Counted from the first letter of the stretch, positions 18,286 through 27,514 are shown. The stretch: 64,000 nucleotides of DNA from Granulicoccus phenolivorans DSM 17626 = NBRC 107789 = JCM 15570 (GCF_000423085.1 NZ_KE383974.1:93780-157779), one strand, 5' to 3'. Made by a program: numbers and translations. Notes: a model not told the origin generated them from the letters alone.

Positions 18286-19635
18286 GTGGCGCGCCTGTTC
18301 GGAACAGACGGTGTCCGCGGTCGGGCGAACGAAGGCCTGACCGCGGAGCTGGCGCTCGACCTCTCGGTTGCCGCAGCCCATGTGCTGGGGGAGACCGGCG
18401 AGTTCGGCGGCACCAAGCCCGTGGCCCTGGTCGGGCGCGATCCGCGGGCATCCGGGGAATTCCTGGAGGCAGCGGTGGTGGCCGGCCTGGCCAGCGCCGG
18501 GGTCAACGTCGTCCGACTGGGGGTCGTTCCGACACCCGGCGTGGCCTACCTGGTCGGCGCCACCGGCGCCGACCTGGGCGTCATGCTGTCGGCCAGCCAC
18601 AACCCGATGCCCGACAACGGCATCAAGTTCTTCGCCCGCGGTGGGGTCAAGCTCGGTGATCAGATCGAGGATGCCATCGAGGCGCGGATGGGCGAGGCCT
18701 GGCAGCGCCCGGTCGCCGGGGGTGTCGGACGCGTCCAGGACGACGGGGTCGAGGTCGAGCAGTACATCCAGCACCTGGTCGATTCGATCGAGGGGACGCG
18801 ACTGGACGGGCTCACCGTCGTGGTCGACGCCGCCAACGGTGCTGCCTCGCACACCGCGGTGGAGGCGTTCACCCGCGCCGGTGCCCGGGTGGTGCCGATC
18901 CACCATCGGCCGGACGGGTTGAACATCAACGAGAACTGCGGTTCGACCCACCTGGGTGATCTGCAGCGGGCCGTCGTCGCCGAGGGGGCCGATCTCGGGA
19001 TCGGCCTGGACGGGGATGCCGACCGCTGCCTGGCCGTCGACAAGGCGGGCAATCTGATCGATGGGGACCAGGAACTGGCGATCATCGGTCTGGACCTCAA
19101 GGAACAGGGCCGGCTGCCGGGGGACACCATCGTCGCGACGGTGATGAGCAATCTCGGTTTCGTGAACGCGATGGCCGACCACGGGATCCGGGTGGAGCGC
19201 GCCAAGGTCGGGGACCGATACGTGCTGGAGATGATGAACGAGTCCGGCTTCGCCCTCGGTGGCGAGCAGTCCGGGCACGTCGTGATGAGCCAGTACGCCA
19301 CCACCGGCGACGGCGTCCTCACCGGGCTGCACCTGATGGCCCGGATGGCGCGTACCGGGAAGTCGCTGGCCGAACTGGCGTCGGTGATGACCCGGCTGCC
19401 GCAGGTTCTGGTCAACGTCGGCGGGGTCGACAAGGCCCGGGCCGGAACGCACGAGGGCCTGCTGGCCGACGTGCAGACCGAATCCGACGCCCTCGGGACG
19501 AGCGGTCGGGTGCTGCTGCGCCCGTCGGGTACCGAGCAGTTGGTCCGGGTGATGGTCGAGGCCGGCACCCAGGATCATGCCCAGGCCGTCGCCGACCGGT
19601 TGGCCGCCTCGGTGCGCCGGAATCTGGCGCTGTGA
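18286..19635 (+). CDS. glmM: Phosphoglucosamine mutase
   Basis: A 449-residue alpha-phosphohexomutase converting glucosamine-6-phosphate to glucosamine-1-phosphate for UDP-GlcNAc and peptidoglycan synthesis. The phosphoserine loop is SASHNPMPDNG with Ser104; the Mg2+ loop is DGDAD at 242-246; the sugar loop GEQSGHVV and the phosphate-binding LRPSGTEQLVRVM are intact. The GTG start is only 4 bp after rpsI, so it belongs to the rplM operon. Together with glmS (35204-37048) it supplies the first two committed steps of amino-sugar synthesis. Confidence 0.97.
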   Translation: MARLFGTDGVRGRANEGLTAELALDLSVAAAHVLGETGEFGGTKPVALVGRDPRASGEFLEAAVVAGLASAGVNVVRLGVVPTPGVAYLVGATGADLGVMLSASHNPMPDNGIKFFARGGVKLGDQIEDAIEARMGEAWQRPVAGGVGRVQDDGVEVEQYIQHLVDSIEGTRLDGLTVVVDAANGAASHTAVEAFTRAGARVVPIHHRPDGLNINENCGSTHLGDLQRAVVAEGADLGIGLDGDADRCLAVDKAGNLIDGDQELAIIGLDLKEQGRLPGDTIVATVMSNLGFVNAMADHGIRVERAKVGDRYVLEMMNESGFALGGEQSGHVVMSQYATTGDGVLTGLHLMARMARTGKSLAELASVMTRLPQVLVNVGGVDKARAGTHEGLLADVQTESDALGTSGRVLLRPSGTEQLVRVMVEAGTQDHAQAVADRLAASVRRNLAL

Positions 19636-19649
19636 TCGGCTGATTGAAT

Positions 19650-19723
19650 CCGAAACGCCTGCGGGGCAGGTGCGGCAGTCACGCTTCGTGCGGACTGCGG
19701 CACCTGCCCCGCAGCGGTTTCGG
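19650..19723. terminator. Very long bidirectional hairpin between glmM and the MFS gene
   Basis: The arms 19650-19673 and 19700-19723 are complementary over 24 bp with two mismatches. Inside them GCAGTC (19675-19680) pairs with GACTGC (19693-19698). The whole folds into a stem of roughly 30 bp. It separates the housekeeping operon from the minus-strand catabolic operon and likely terminates both. Confidence 0.8.
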
Positions 19724-19732
19724 CCCTTGTCA

Positions 19733-21049
19733 TCACCTGCTGGTAGCGGCTTCCCGAACCCGGCGGGCGTCCCGATCCGGATCGAGGAAGATCAGCCCGC
19801 CGATGGCGGCGACCACGGCGGCGATGCCGAAGATCTGGAACGCGGAGGCGTATCCGTCGGCCGCAGTGGCGGAGTGATCCACGATGTAGCCGGTGAGGTA
19901 GGGAGCGACCAGACCGCCGATCGCCATGATGGCCAGCAGCAGGCCCAGGGCACCGGCAACCTGACGCGGCGGGGCGATCTGCGAGATGGCTGCGTTGATG
20001 ATCGGGAAGTTGATCGATCCGAGGCCGTATCCGACCGACACCAGGGCGACCGCGATCGCCGGCGTCGAAATGTAGGGCAGTCCCACCATGCTCAGGCCAC
20101 AGACGAGCAGGGCGGCTGCCGGCAGGATCCCGCGGAAGATCCGGGCACTGCCGCCACGGGCCAGAATCCGGTCACCGACGAACGTGGACAGCAGCAACGT
20201 GATCAGGCTGACGATGCTCGGCAGGGCAAACATGACCCCGGAGCTGAGCCGGGAATAGCCCAGGCCCACCTCGAAGTAGGACGGCAGCCAGGTGAGCACG
20301 GCAGTGAACAGGGCATACATGGCGATCAGCGAGACCGCGCCGGCAATGAAGGTCGGGGTGGTGAAGATCGTCTTCCACGGGACATGGTCGCCGGTGGCGG
20401 AGTCCGAGGCTGCCGAAGCAGCATCGCGTCCGTAGGGCCCTTCCTTCCACACCAAGAGCCACAGGACCACCCAGAGCACGCCGCCGACCGCCAGCGTGAC
20501 GAAGCCCGCGCGCCAGCCCCACTGGTTGACCACCAGAGCAATGGCCGGCAGCACGGCGAGTTTGGCAATCGAGCCCCCACTGGTGATGAACGCCCCCGGC
20601 AGCCCGCGCTTTTCCTTCGGGTGCCAGGAGTAGAGCGCGGTGTGGATCAGCGCGCTGGAGGGTCCTTCGGTCGCGCCGAGGACGATGCGCGAGACCAGCA
20701 GAACGGCAAAGCTCGCGGCAGCGATCACCGGGACCATGCAGGCCGCCCAGGCCAGTGCCAGGAAGGCGAGCAGCCAACGCAGCGGAGCCCACCGGGCGAG
20801 CAGGCCGGCACTGAACCCGCTGATGGTGAAGGCGAGGAAGAAGGCGCTGCCGACCAGCCCGAGCTGAGAGGCGGTGAGGCCGTATTCCTCCCTCAGCGGC
20901 TGAGCCACCAGGCCCAGCACGGCCTTGTCGCTGGTGTTGATGATGTAGAGGATCACCAACGTGAAGGTGATCGCCCAGGCACGGGGACGGGATTCACCCC
21001 GGGGCCCGGTTGTTGTGGTGACGGGGGTCGGGGCCTGCTTGATGGCCAT
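19733..21049 (-). CDS. MFS transporter of the anion:cation symporter (ACS) type
   Basis: A 438-residue, 12-helix major facilitator and the last gene of the catabolic operon. LYIINTSDKAVLGLVAQPL in helix 1 and SRIVLGATEGPSSALIH in helix 4 resemble the ACS family, which imports organic anions such as carboxylates. The start ATG has an AAAGG-type sequence before it (GGTTTGACCC region). It follows the VOC gene after 38 bp. As transporter of an operon with an acyl-CoA ligase and a beta-oxidation set, its probable substrate is the carboxylic acid that the pathway degrades. Substrate identity is inference. Confidence 0.85.
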   Translation of the reverse strand: MAIKQAPTPVTTTTGPRGESRPRAWAITFTLVILYIINTSDKAVLGLVAQPLREEYGLTASQLGLVGSAFFLAFTISGFSAGLLARWAPLRWLLAFLALAWAACMVPVIAAASFAVLLVSRIVLGATEGPSSALIHTALYSWHPKEKRGLPGAFITSGGSIAKLAVLPAIALVVNQWGWRAGFVTLAVGGVLWVVLWLLVWKEGPYGRDAASAASDSATGDHVPWKTIFTTPTFIAGAVSLIAMYALFTAVLTWLPSYFEVGLGYSRLSSGVMFALPSIVSLITLLLSTFVGDRILARGGSARIFRGILPAAALLVCGLSMVGLPYISTPAIAVALVSVGYGLGSINFPIINAAISQIAPPRQVAGALGLLLAIMAIGGLVAPYLTGYIVDHSATAADGYASAFQIFGIAAVVAAIGGLIFLDPDRDARRVREAATSR

Positions 21050-21087
21050 GGGTCAAACCTTTCGGGTAGCGAAGTTGAGGGCCGACA

Positions 21088-21552
21088 TCAGGCGTCGAAG
21101 CCGTAGTAGGCACGTGCTTCGGGCTCGCGCCCGGCGCCGGGCTCGAAGAGCTCCAGCAGCACGTTGTCGGGAGCGGCGAGCATGAAGTACTTCGAGCCAC
21201 CGGTGACGCGGATGGGATTGCGCAGATCCAGGCCCGCTTGCTCCATCCGGGCGTACAGATCTTCCAGGCCGACGACCTGGATTCCCAGGTGGTGCACCGC
21301 ATTCCGGCCGAGGTCGCGGGGAGCCTGGTCATACAGGTGCATCGCGCCGAGGCCGATCTTGAGGAAGACGTTGCGGGCGCCGGCGTAGCCGCCGTCCCAC
21401 GCGACGTGAGCGTCGAACCATCGCTGGTAGAAGGCGATCGTGGCGTCGACGTCGGAAGCGAACATGTGGACGTGGTGCAGGTGATATCGCTCGGGCCGGC
21501 CGTAGGGGTAACGCTCCGGCGGGTAGGTGGGGTCAGTGGCTGCGTGACTCAT
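21088..21552 (-). CDS. VOC-superfamily protein (glyoxalase/dioxygenase fold), substrate unknown
   Basis: A 154-residue single-unit VOC protein made of two beta-alpha-beta-beta-beta modules. Candidate metal ligands are the His of HLHHVHMF near residue 27, the His pair of AVHHLGIQV near residue 86 and the Glu of NVLLELFEPG near residue 137; this pattern fits an active metalloenzyme. The length excludes a type I extradiol dioxygenase, which has two VOC units. VOC enzymes include glyoxalases, epimerases such as methylmalonyl-CoA epimerase, and lyases. Its place in an acyl-CoA operon suggests it handles a pathway intermediate. It is not a component of the canonical pim operon. Confidence 0.8.
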   Translation of the reverse strand: MSHAATDPTYPPERYPYGRPERYHLHHVHMFASDVDATIAFYQRWFDAHVAWDGGYAGARNVFLKIGLGAMHLYDQAPRDLGRNAVHHLGIQVVGLEDLYARMEQAGLDLRNPIRVTGGSKYFMLAAPDNVLLELFEPGAGREPEARAYYGFDA

Positions 21553-21580
21553 CGGGGTTCCTTGGTTCTGGGAGGGCCGG

Positions 21581-22363
21581 TCAGCGGCCCTGAAAGCGTG
21601 CGGCGCGTCGTTCCTTGAAGGAACGGATGCCCTCGGCGAAGTCCTCGGAGGTCAGGACCTGCGCCCGGATGCCCGGAATGGCTTCGATCGCGGCCTGCTC
21701 CCCGTGCTGGACATAGGTGAGGGCACCGGCCTTCAGGGCCCGCACGCCGAGGGGCGCGGACTCGGTGATCCGGTGGGCCAGCTCCAGCGCGCGTTCGCGC
21801 TGCTGCCCGTGCGGGACGACCTCCTGGACCAGACCGATCTCGAGGGCACGATGGGCGGAGAACTCGTCGCCGGTGAACAGGTGGTACATCGCATTGCCCC
21901 AACCGGTCCGCGTCAAGTAGCGGAAGTGCGCTCCGCCGAAGGGGGCGATCCCACGCTTGACCTCGACCTGGCCGAACCGGGCGCTGTCGGCGGCGATCAC
22001 GATGTCACCGGCCAGCATCATCTCGACGCCGAAGGTGTAGGTGATGCCCTGGACCGCGGTGATCACCGGCTTGGTGCAGCGACGGCCGAGGCCGAGCGGA
22101 TCCACCCACTCCGCCGGACGCTGCCGGGCCCGGGCCTCGGGGCCGAAGAAGGCCGGCATGTCCAGGCCGGCGGTGGTGTGATCGCCGGCGGCGGTGATCA
22201 CCACGACCCAGAGGTTGTCGTCATCGTCGAAGGTGGTCAGGTGTTGGGCCAGCTGCTCCACCATCTCCGGGGTCAGGGCGTTCTTCTTGGTCGCGTTGTC
22301 GATCGTGATCACGCAGACGTGGCCGTCGACGTCCATCCGGACTTCACCGGGGTGCTCGCTCAT
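21581..22363 (-). CDS. Enoyl-CoA hydratase (crotonase family), hydratase-type active site
   Basis: A 260-residue crotonase. The two catalytic glutamates of true hydratases are present and correctly spaced: Glu114 in FGVEMML and Glu134 in GQVEVKRG, 20 residues apart. The oxyanion-hole segment TTAGLDMPAF is less standard than the usual SAGAD form, with Thr-Thr-Ala in place of Cys/Ser-Ala-Gly. The hydrophobic YTFGVEMM replaces the common GGG(C/A)E helix start, so substrate shape may be unusual. Its start overlaps the acyl-CoA ligase stop by 4 bp. It adds a third crotonase activity to an operon that already has FadB. Confidence 0.9.
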   Translation of the reverse strand: MSEHPGEVRMDVDGHVCVITIDNATKKNALTPEMVEQLAQHLTTFDDDDNLWVVVITAAGDHTTAGLDMPAFFGPEARARQRPAEWVDPLGLGRRCTKPVITAVQGITYTFGVEMMLAGDIVIAADSARFGQVEVKRGIAPFGGAHFRYLTRTGWGNAMYHLFTGDEFSAHRALEIGLVQEVVPHGQQRERALELAHRITESAPLGVRALKAGALTYVQHGEQAAIEAIPGIRAQVLTSEDFAEGIRSFKERRAARFQGR

Positions 22364-24321
22364 CGGGGTTGTTCCTTTCCTACGGGGGTGTTTGCTGCAG
22401 GGGCAGCCGCGGCTCGCGGTCGGGTGGTCACCTGTCCGGTGACCCCCAGACGCGAGAGCAGGGCTCGAGCTCGACCGGCGGTCTCCTCGGTCAGCGCGGC
22501 ATCTCCGCTCAGGACCAGGTCGACCCGTCCCGGAGCGGTGGTTTCGAAAGTGACGTCGATGTCCCGATCGGCGATGACTTCCTCGAGTTGTTCGGTGAGG
22601 ACCTCGATCGTGGCGAGGTGGCGCAGGGCGGGCTTGTAGAGCTTGCCCACCGGGGTCACCGGCAGGGCCTCGAGAATGGTGAGTCGCTTCGGTCGGGCCG
22701 GGGGTTCGTCGACGGTGCGGGCCGCATGTGCCAGGAGCTCCTCCCGGGTGGCCCGCGCTCCGGGAACGAGGGTCACGAAGACGGCAGGAACTTCGCCGGC
22801 GTACGCATCCGGGGCGCCCACCGCGGCGGCGGTGGCAACCTCGGGATGGGCCAACAGAGCGCTTTCGATGGCCCGCGGGTCGATGTTGTGACCGCTGCGG
22901 ATGATCAGGTCCTTGGCCCGACCACCGAAGTTGAGCCGTTCATCGGCGTCCAACCAGCCCATGTCCCCGGTGTCCAGCCAGCCGCCCGGGAGCAATCCGT
23001 CGGAGTCATCGCCGCCGACATAGCCGGAGAACAGGTTCGGCGCCCGATACAGGATCAGCCCCCGCCGCCCGACCGGAAGGTCGAGGTCAGTGGCCCGCCC
23101 GTCCGGGTCGGCGGCGACGATCCGGATCTCGGCGTACGGCGGCACCAGCCCGACACAGCCGGCCGGACCGTTCACTCCCGGCGGGGTGACCGTGGTGATG
23201 CCGGCGGTCTCGGTCATCCCGAGACATTCGTGGACATGGACACCCATGGTCCGCTCCACTCGTTCGGCCAGGTCGGCGGTCAGTGGCGCGGCGCCGGTGC
23301 GGCAGTAACGCAGTGTCGAGATGTCGGCGCCGTCGAGCGGAACGTCGGCGAGCGCCGACAGCGCGGTCGGGACCGCGGACAGCTCGGTGGCGCCGAAGTG
23401 CTCGAACATCCGCCAGTAGTTGCTGACCACGGCGCGGTTGCGGAACAGATCGATGGTCGGGATGACGATGTGCCCCCCGGAGGCGAGCAGGGGCAACGAA
23501 GTCGTGAGGGCGCCCGCGGCGTGATACAGCGGGTAACCGATGATCGATACGTTCCTCCTCGTCAGGCCCTGCATCTGGACGCAGGCCCAGGCGGTGAACA
23601 CGATCGCACCATGGCTCAGCCTGGCCAACCGGGGCGAACTGGTGGTGCCGCCGGTATGCAGGCATACCGCGATGTCCTCCCTGGCCACGGTCCGCTCGAA
23701 GATCAGCCGATCACCGGGCTCGGCGGCCACTGCCGTGGCGAAGTCGAGGATCTTCACCGGCCCGTCGTCGGGCTCCGGCCCCTGGGATCCCTGCGGTGGG
23801 GCCACCCGGATGACGGCGGTGAGCTCGGGGATCTGTCGCATCAGGCCCAGGGCCCGGGACCAATATCCTTCGCGCTCGTCGGCTCCCCAGACGATCAGCA
23901 CGCGGCTGCCGGCCGCCCGCATCAGCGTCGCCAACTTCTCCTCGGAGAGCAGCGGGTTGAGCGGCTGGGCCATGCCGACGAAGGAGGAGCCCCACAGGGC
24001 GAGGTGATACTCCGGGCTCGCCGGCATCAGGATCGACACGGCGTCCTGGGGGCCTACGCCCAGTCGGTGCAGCAGATTGGCCAGGGCCCGGCACCCGGTG
24101 AGCAGTTCCCGGTAGGTCAGCCGGGTGAGCTGGGTCAGGTCGGCAGGATCGTGCACGAACGAGATGGCCGGTTCATCGCCGAAGGCCGCGGTCGAGTTGT
24201 CCAGCAGTTCGTAAATGCTGCGCACCGGGACGCTCTGCACCAAGGGATCGGCCGCCAGGCGTCTGACATCGGCTGCGGTCCGGACCGGTGCGGTACTGGT
24301 GAACGGGAGAGCCGATGACAT
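22360..24321 (-). CDS. AMP-forming acyl-CoA synthetase
   Basis: A 653-residue ANL-superfamily ligase that activates a carboxylic acid to its CoA thioester through an acyl-adenylate. The phosphate loop is HTGGTTSSPRLA, a variant of the usual TSGTTGxPKG. The core motifs GWLDTGDMGWLD and GGRAKDLIIRSGHNIDP and the catalytic Lys in TPVGKLYKP are intact. About 85 extra residues follow that Lys and form a small predicted alpha/beta tail not found in short ligases. Start and stop overlap both neighbours (1 bp and 4 bp), so it is firmly part of the operon. It would provide the entry step, comparable to PimA. Confidence 0.9.
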   Translation of the reverse strand: MSSALPFTSTAPVRTAADVRRLAADPLVQSVPVRSIYELLDNSTAAFGDEPAISFVHDPADLTQLTRLTYRELLTGCRALANLLHRLGVGPQDAVSILMPASPEYHLALWGSSFVGMAQPLNPLLSEEKLATLMRAAGSRVLIVWGADEREGYWSRALGLMRQIPELTAVIRVAPPQGSQGPEPDDGPVKILDFATAVAAEPGDRLIFERTVAREDIAVCLHTGGTTSSPRLARLSHGAIVFTAWACVQMQGLTRRNVSIIGYPLYHAAGALTTSLPLLASGGHIVIPTIDLFRNRAVVSNYWRMFEHFGATELSAVPTALSALADVPLDGADISTLRYCRTGAAPLTADLAERVERTMGVHVHECLGMTETAGITTVTPPGVNGPAGCVGLVPPYAEIRIVAADPDGRATDLDLPVGRRGLILYRAPNLFSGYVGGDDSDGLLPGGWLDTGDMGWLDADERLNFGGRAKDLIIRSGHNIDPRAIESALLAHPEVATAAAVGAPDAYAGEVPAVFVTLVPGARATREELLAHAARTVDEPPARPKRLTILEALPVTPVGKLYKPALRHLATIEVLTEQLEEVIADRDIDVTFETTAPGRVDLVLSGDAALTEETAGRARALLSRLGVTGQVTTRPRAAAAPAANTPVGKEQPR

Positions 24322-25145
24322 CAGCGCACCTCGCTCTCGGTCAGCGCTGCCGACTGCGTCCGCCGCGGCCGGGGGAATTCGGCCGGGCGCCGTTCCAGGA
24401 CCGCGGCGATGCCTTCGGCTGCCTCGTCGTCACCCTGGCTGAGCACCATCGCCGCCGCCTCGAGGTCGAGTTGCTCGTGGAGGGTGTGCCGCGTGCTCGT
24501 GCGTACCAGCGTCTTGATCCGGGCAGTGGCACGGGCCGGGCCGCCGGCCAACCGGGTCGCGAGTTCGACGGCGACCTGCTCGGCCCCGTCGGTGTCGACC
24601 AGCCGGTTGACCACCCCGAGTTCATGCATCCGTTCGGCCGGCACCCGCTCTCCCAGCAGACACAGCTCGGTGACCGCTTGTCGGGGGAGGGATTCGGTCA
24701 GCAACGCGGTGAGGCCTCCGTCGGGACTCAACCCGGCTCGGATATAGGACGCGCTGAAGAACGCGGTGCGGGCAGCGACGATCAGATCGCAGGCCAGGGC
24801 GAGGGACATGCCTGCGCCGGCCGCGGCACCCTCGACGGCGGCAACGATCGGCAGTGGGCTGGCGTCGATCCGGCGGATCAGCCCGTGCAGCAGCTCGATC
24901 CGCTCGCGGCGCTCGGCGGCGGGCTTGTCCCGATTGCCGGCCAGCGCGCGCAGGTTGCCGCCGGAGGAGAAGGTGCCGGAGGCCCCGGTGAGGACGATGG
25001 CCCCGATTCCGGGGTCTGCCTCCGCTGCGCCGAGGGCGGTCTCGGCTTCCTCGAAGAAGTCCGGCCCCACGGCGTTGCGGGTGGTCGGGTTGTTGATCTC
25101 GAGCACACGGACGGAACCGATGGTCCGAGTGGTGAGGACGGTCAT
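24321..25145 (-). CDS. Crotonase-family enoyl-CoA isomerase-like protein
   Basis: A 274-residue crotonase lacking both hydratase glutamates: the first position falls at Gly112/Met113 (AGAGMSLAL) and the second at Tyr134 (SASYIRAG). Instead Asp142 in GLSPDGG occupies the place of the catalytic Asp used by PaaG-type enoyl-CoA isomerases. An isomerisation of a double bond, as assigned to PimE in the pim pathway, is therefore more likely than hydration. The GASGTFSSGGN oxyanion loop is normal. The gene overlaps the small acyl-CoA dehydrogenase gene by 4 bp and the ligase by 1 bp. Confidence 0.85.
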   Translation of the reverse strand: MTVLTTRTIGSVRVLEINNPTTRNAVGPDFFEEAETALGAAEADPGIGAIVLTGASGTFSSGGNLRALAGNRDKPAAERRERIELLHGLIRRIDASPLPIVAAVEGAAAGAGMSLALACDLIVAARTAFFSASYIRAGLSPDGGLTALLTESLPRQAVTELCLLGERVPAERMHELGVVNRLVDTDGAEQVAVELATRLAGGPARATARIKTLVRTSTRHTLHEQLDLEAAAMVLSQGDDEAAEGIAAVLERRPAEFPRPRRTQSAALTESEVR

Positions 25146-26281
25146 GCCGCGATCTCCTTGCTCAGCGTGATGTAGCGCTGCAGATGGTGGTCCTCATCGC
25201 CGAGGATGTGATCGACGGCGACCAGGGCTTTGGCGAGGTGGGACAGCGTCAACTCATCGGTCATTCCGATGGCCCCGTGCAGTTGAATCGCTTCCTCGGC
25301 GGTGTGCAGGGCCGCCCGGCCGAGGGTGAACTTGGCGGCCGACACGGTCCGTTCGCGGTGGGCTCGCGAGGTCGAGTCGAGGGCGTACGCGGCGTTGATG
25401 ACGGCTGATTCCGCCTGCTGGATCTCGACCCACAGGTCGACCATCCGGTGTTGCAGGGCCTGGAAGCTGCTCAACGCGACGCCGAACTGGTGGCGCTGGA
25501 GCAAGTACTCCCGGGTGGATTCGAAGGCGGCCTGCATCATTCCCAGCGCCTCCGCGCAGACAGCCACGATGCCCCGGGAGAGGGCGGCCTCGATCAGCGG
25601 GTACGCCTCGCCGACCGGTCCCACGGCTGCGGCGGCGGGAACCAGGACGTTGTCGAGGGCCACGTGCGCGGTGCGCCGGCCGTCGACGGTCGGGAACTCC
25701 TGGATGCCTACGCCGGGGGTGTCCGACGGTAGGACGAACAGGGCGAGTCCGGCGGGGTCGTCGACGGCTCCGGCCGTACGCGCGGAGATGATCAGGTGGG
25801 TGGCGGCGGCGCCGTGGTCGACGTCCACCTTGCCACCGGTGAGCAGCCAGCCCTGCGAGGTCGGGGTGGCGGTGGTCTCGACGTACGCCGGGCTGTAGCC
25901 GGCAGCGGTTTCGGCGTGCGCCCAGGACACCAGATTCCGGCCCTCGAGGAGGCCGTCGATCAGTTCCTGGTGGCCACCGCCGAGGCTGAGCGCGGAAGCA
26001 GCGAGTACCCCGACCGAGCGCAGCGGCTCGACGACCAACGCCGGGCCCACCGCCTCGAAGACGGCCATGATGTCGAGACCGGAGCCGCCCAGCCCGCCGA
26101 CCGACTGCGGCAGGAGCACGTGGAAGACACCGATCTCGGTGAACAGCTTCCAGTGGTTCTCACTCAGTCCCGAGTGCGATGCGATCGTTGCTGCCCTGGC
26201 GGCCATGTCGTACTCGCGGCCGAGCATCTGCCGCAGGGAATCCTGGAGCGCCTGACGCTCCTCGGAATGATGGAAATTCAT
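25142..26281 (-). CDS. Acyl-CoA dehydrogenase, small-subunit (PimD-like) type
   Basis: A 379-residue FAD-dependent acyl-CoA dehydrogenase. The fold elements are present: LPQSVGGLGGSGLDIMAVFEAVG in the N-terminal helical domain, a central beta domain, and RHQFGVALSSFQALQHRMVD with QLHGAIGMTDEL in the C-terminal domain. The protein is more divergent than the next dehydrogenase and lacks the usual WITNG-type and YGGTG-type signatures, as is typical for the small partner of heteromeric enzymes. The adjacent gene (22 bp away) encodes a large-subunit-type protein. A heterotetrameric complex like PimC/PimD or the mycobacterial ChsE enzymes is inferred. Confidence 0.88.
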   Translation of the reverse strand: MNFHHSEERQALQDSLRQMLGREYDMAARAATIASHSGLSENHWKLFTEIGVFHVLLPQSVGGLGGSGLDIMAVFEAVGPALVVEPLRSVGVLAASALSLGGGHQELIDGLLEGRNLVSWAHAETAAGYSPAYVETTATPTSQGWLLTGGKVDVDHGAAATHLIISARTAGAVDDPAGLALFVLPSDTPGVGIQEFPTVDGRRTAHVALDNVLVPAAAAVGPVGEAYPLIEAALSRGIVAVCAEALGMMQAAFESTREYLLQRHQFGVALSSFQALQHRMVDLWVEIQQAESAVINAAYALDSTSRAHRERTVSAAKFTLGRAALHTAEEAIQLHGAIGMTDELTLSHLAKALVAVDHILGDEDHHLQRYITLSKEIAA

Positions 26282-26303
26282 CGGATGATCCTTCTACTGC
26301 CGG

Positions 26304-27503
26304 TCACAGCCCCAGCACCGATTTGGCGATGATGGTTCGTTGGATTTCGCTGGCCCCGCCATAGATGGAGAGCTTGCGCTTGTTCAGGTATTGCGCGGTC
26401 GCGGTGAGACCGCGGGGTTCGGGCACGGTCATCTCCGCGAAGGAGTCGGCGCACAGTTGCTCGGGGTCGTAGGTCCGGGCGTGTACTCCGCTGGCCCGGC
26501 GCAGCAGCGCCGAGATTTCTTGCCGGATCTGCGAGCCGCGCAGCTTGAGCAGCGAGCTTTCCGGGCCGGGGGCGCGGCCGTCGGACGCGGATCGCAGAAT
26601 CATCAGACTGGTGGTCTGCAGGTTGGCGATCTCGATCTCGACCCGGGCCACCCGGGCCGCGAAGACCGGATCCTCGGCCAGGCGGCGTCCGTTGCGCTGA
26701 GCCCTCGCGGCGGACTCCTTGACCCGGCGCAGTTCGGCAATGGCGTTGCTGACCCGGGCGGCGGTGGTGCGTTCGTGGGTCAGCAGGAACTTCGCGCAGT
26801 CCCAGCCCCGATTCTCCGTACCCACCAGGTTGGCCACCGGGACGCGGACGTCGGAGAGGAAGACCTCGTTGACCTCATGCGCACCGTCGAGGGTTCGGAT
26901 CGGGCGAATCTCCACCCCGGGACTGTTCAGGTCGATCAGCAGAAAGCTGATCCCCTGCTGCTTCTTCGCGCTGGGATCGGTCCGGACCAGGCAGAAGATC
27001 ATGTTCGCGTGGTGGGCGCCGGTGGTCCAGGTCTTCTGTCCGTTGACGATGTAGTGATCGCCGTCACGGACCGCGGTGGTACGCAGCGCAGCCAGATCGG
27101 AACCGGCGCCGGGCTCCGAATAGCCCTGGCACCACCAATCGGTGCCGTCCAGCATCCGCGGCAACCAGTGCGCGCGCTGCTCGTCGGTCCCGAACCGGAT
27201 GAGCACGGGAGCCAGCATGCTGATGCCGAACGGGAGCACCGTCGGAGCATCGGCCAAGGCGCATTCGGCGTCGAAGAGGTAGCGCTGGACGGGGTTCCAG
27301 CCGGGGCCGCCGTACTCGGTCGGCCAGCCTGCTGCCAGCCAGCCTCGCTTGTTCAGAATCGCATGCCATTCCAGCTGGTCCTGTTTGCTCAGTTCGAGCC
27401 CCTGGGCCACCTTGGTCGACAATCGGGTGGGCAGTTCGGCGTGGAGGAAAGCGCGGACCTCGTCGCGGAAGGCGGTTTCCTCGGGGGTGAAGTTGATGTC
27501 CAT
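26304..27503 (-). CDS. Acyl-CoA dehydrogenase, large-subunit (PimC-like) type
   Basis: A 399-residue acyl-CoA dehydrogenase. ATG 27503 with GAAAGG upstream was chosen; the frame extends 85 codons into the thiolase gene but without a start signal. It shows YSEPGAGSDLAALRTTAV, VNGQKTWTTGAHHA (FAD and substrate loop) and, near the C-terminus, SIYGGASEIQRTIIAK, the region carrying dehydrogenase-specific residues. It follows thiolase after 11 bp. Paired with the small-subunit gene it would introduce the alpha-beta double bond into the activated acid. Similar pairs act on dicarboxylyl-CoA in the pim pathway and on side chains of steroids in mycobacteria. Confidence 0.92.
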   Translation of the reverse strand: MDINFTPEETAFRDEVRAFLHAELPTRLSTKVAQGLELSKQDQLEWHAILNKRGWLAAGWPTEYGGPGWNPVQRYLFDAECALADAPTVLPFGISMLAPVLIRFGTDEQRAHWLPRMLDGTDWWCQGYSEPGAGSDLAALRTTAVRDGDHYIVNGQKTWTTGAHHANMIFCLVRTDPSAKKQQGISFLLIDLNSPGVEIRPIRTLDGAHEVNEVFLSDVRVPVANLVGTENRGWDCAKFLLTHERTTAARVSNAIAELRRVKESAARAQRNGRRLAEDPVFAARVARVEIEIANLQTTSLMILRSASDGRAPGPESSLLKLRGSQIRQEISALLRRASGVHARTYDPEQLCADSFAEMTVPEPRGLTATAQYLNKRKLSIYGGASEIQRTIIAKSVLGL

Positions 27504-27514
27504 GGGTGTGCCTT

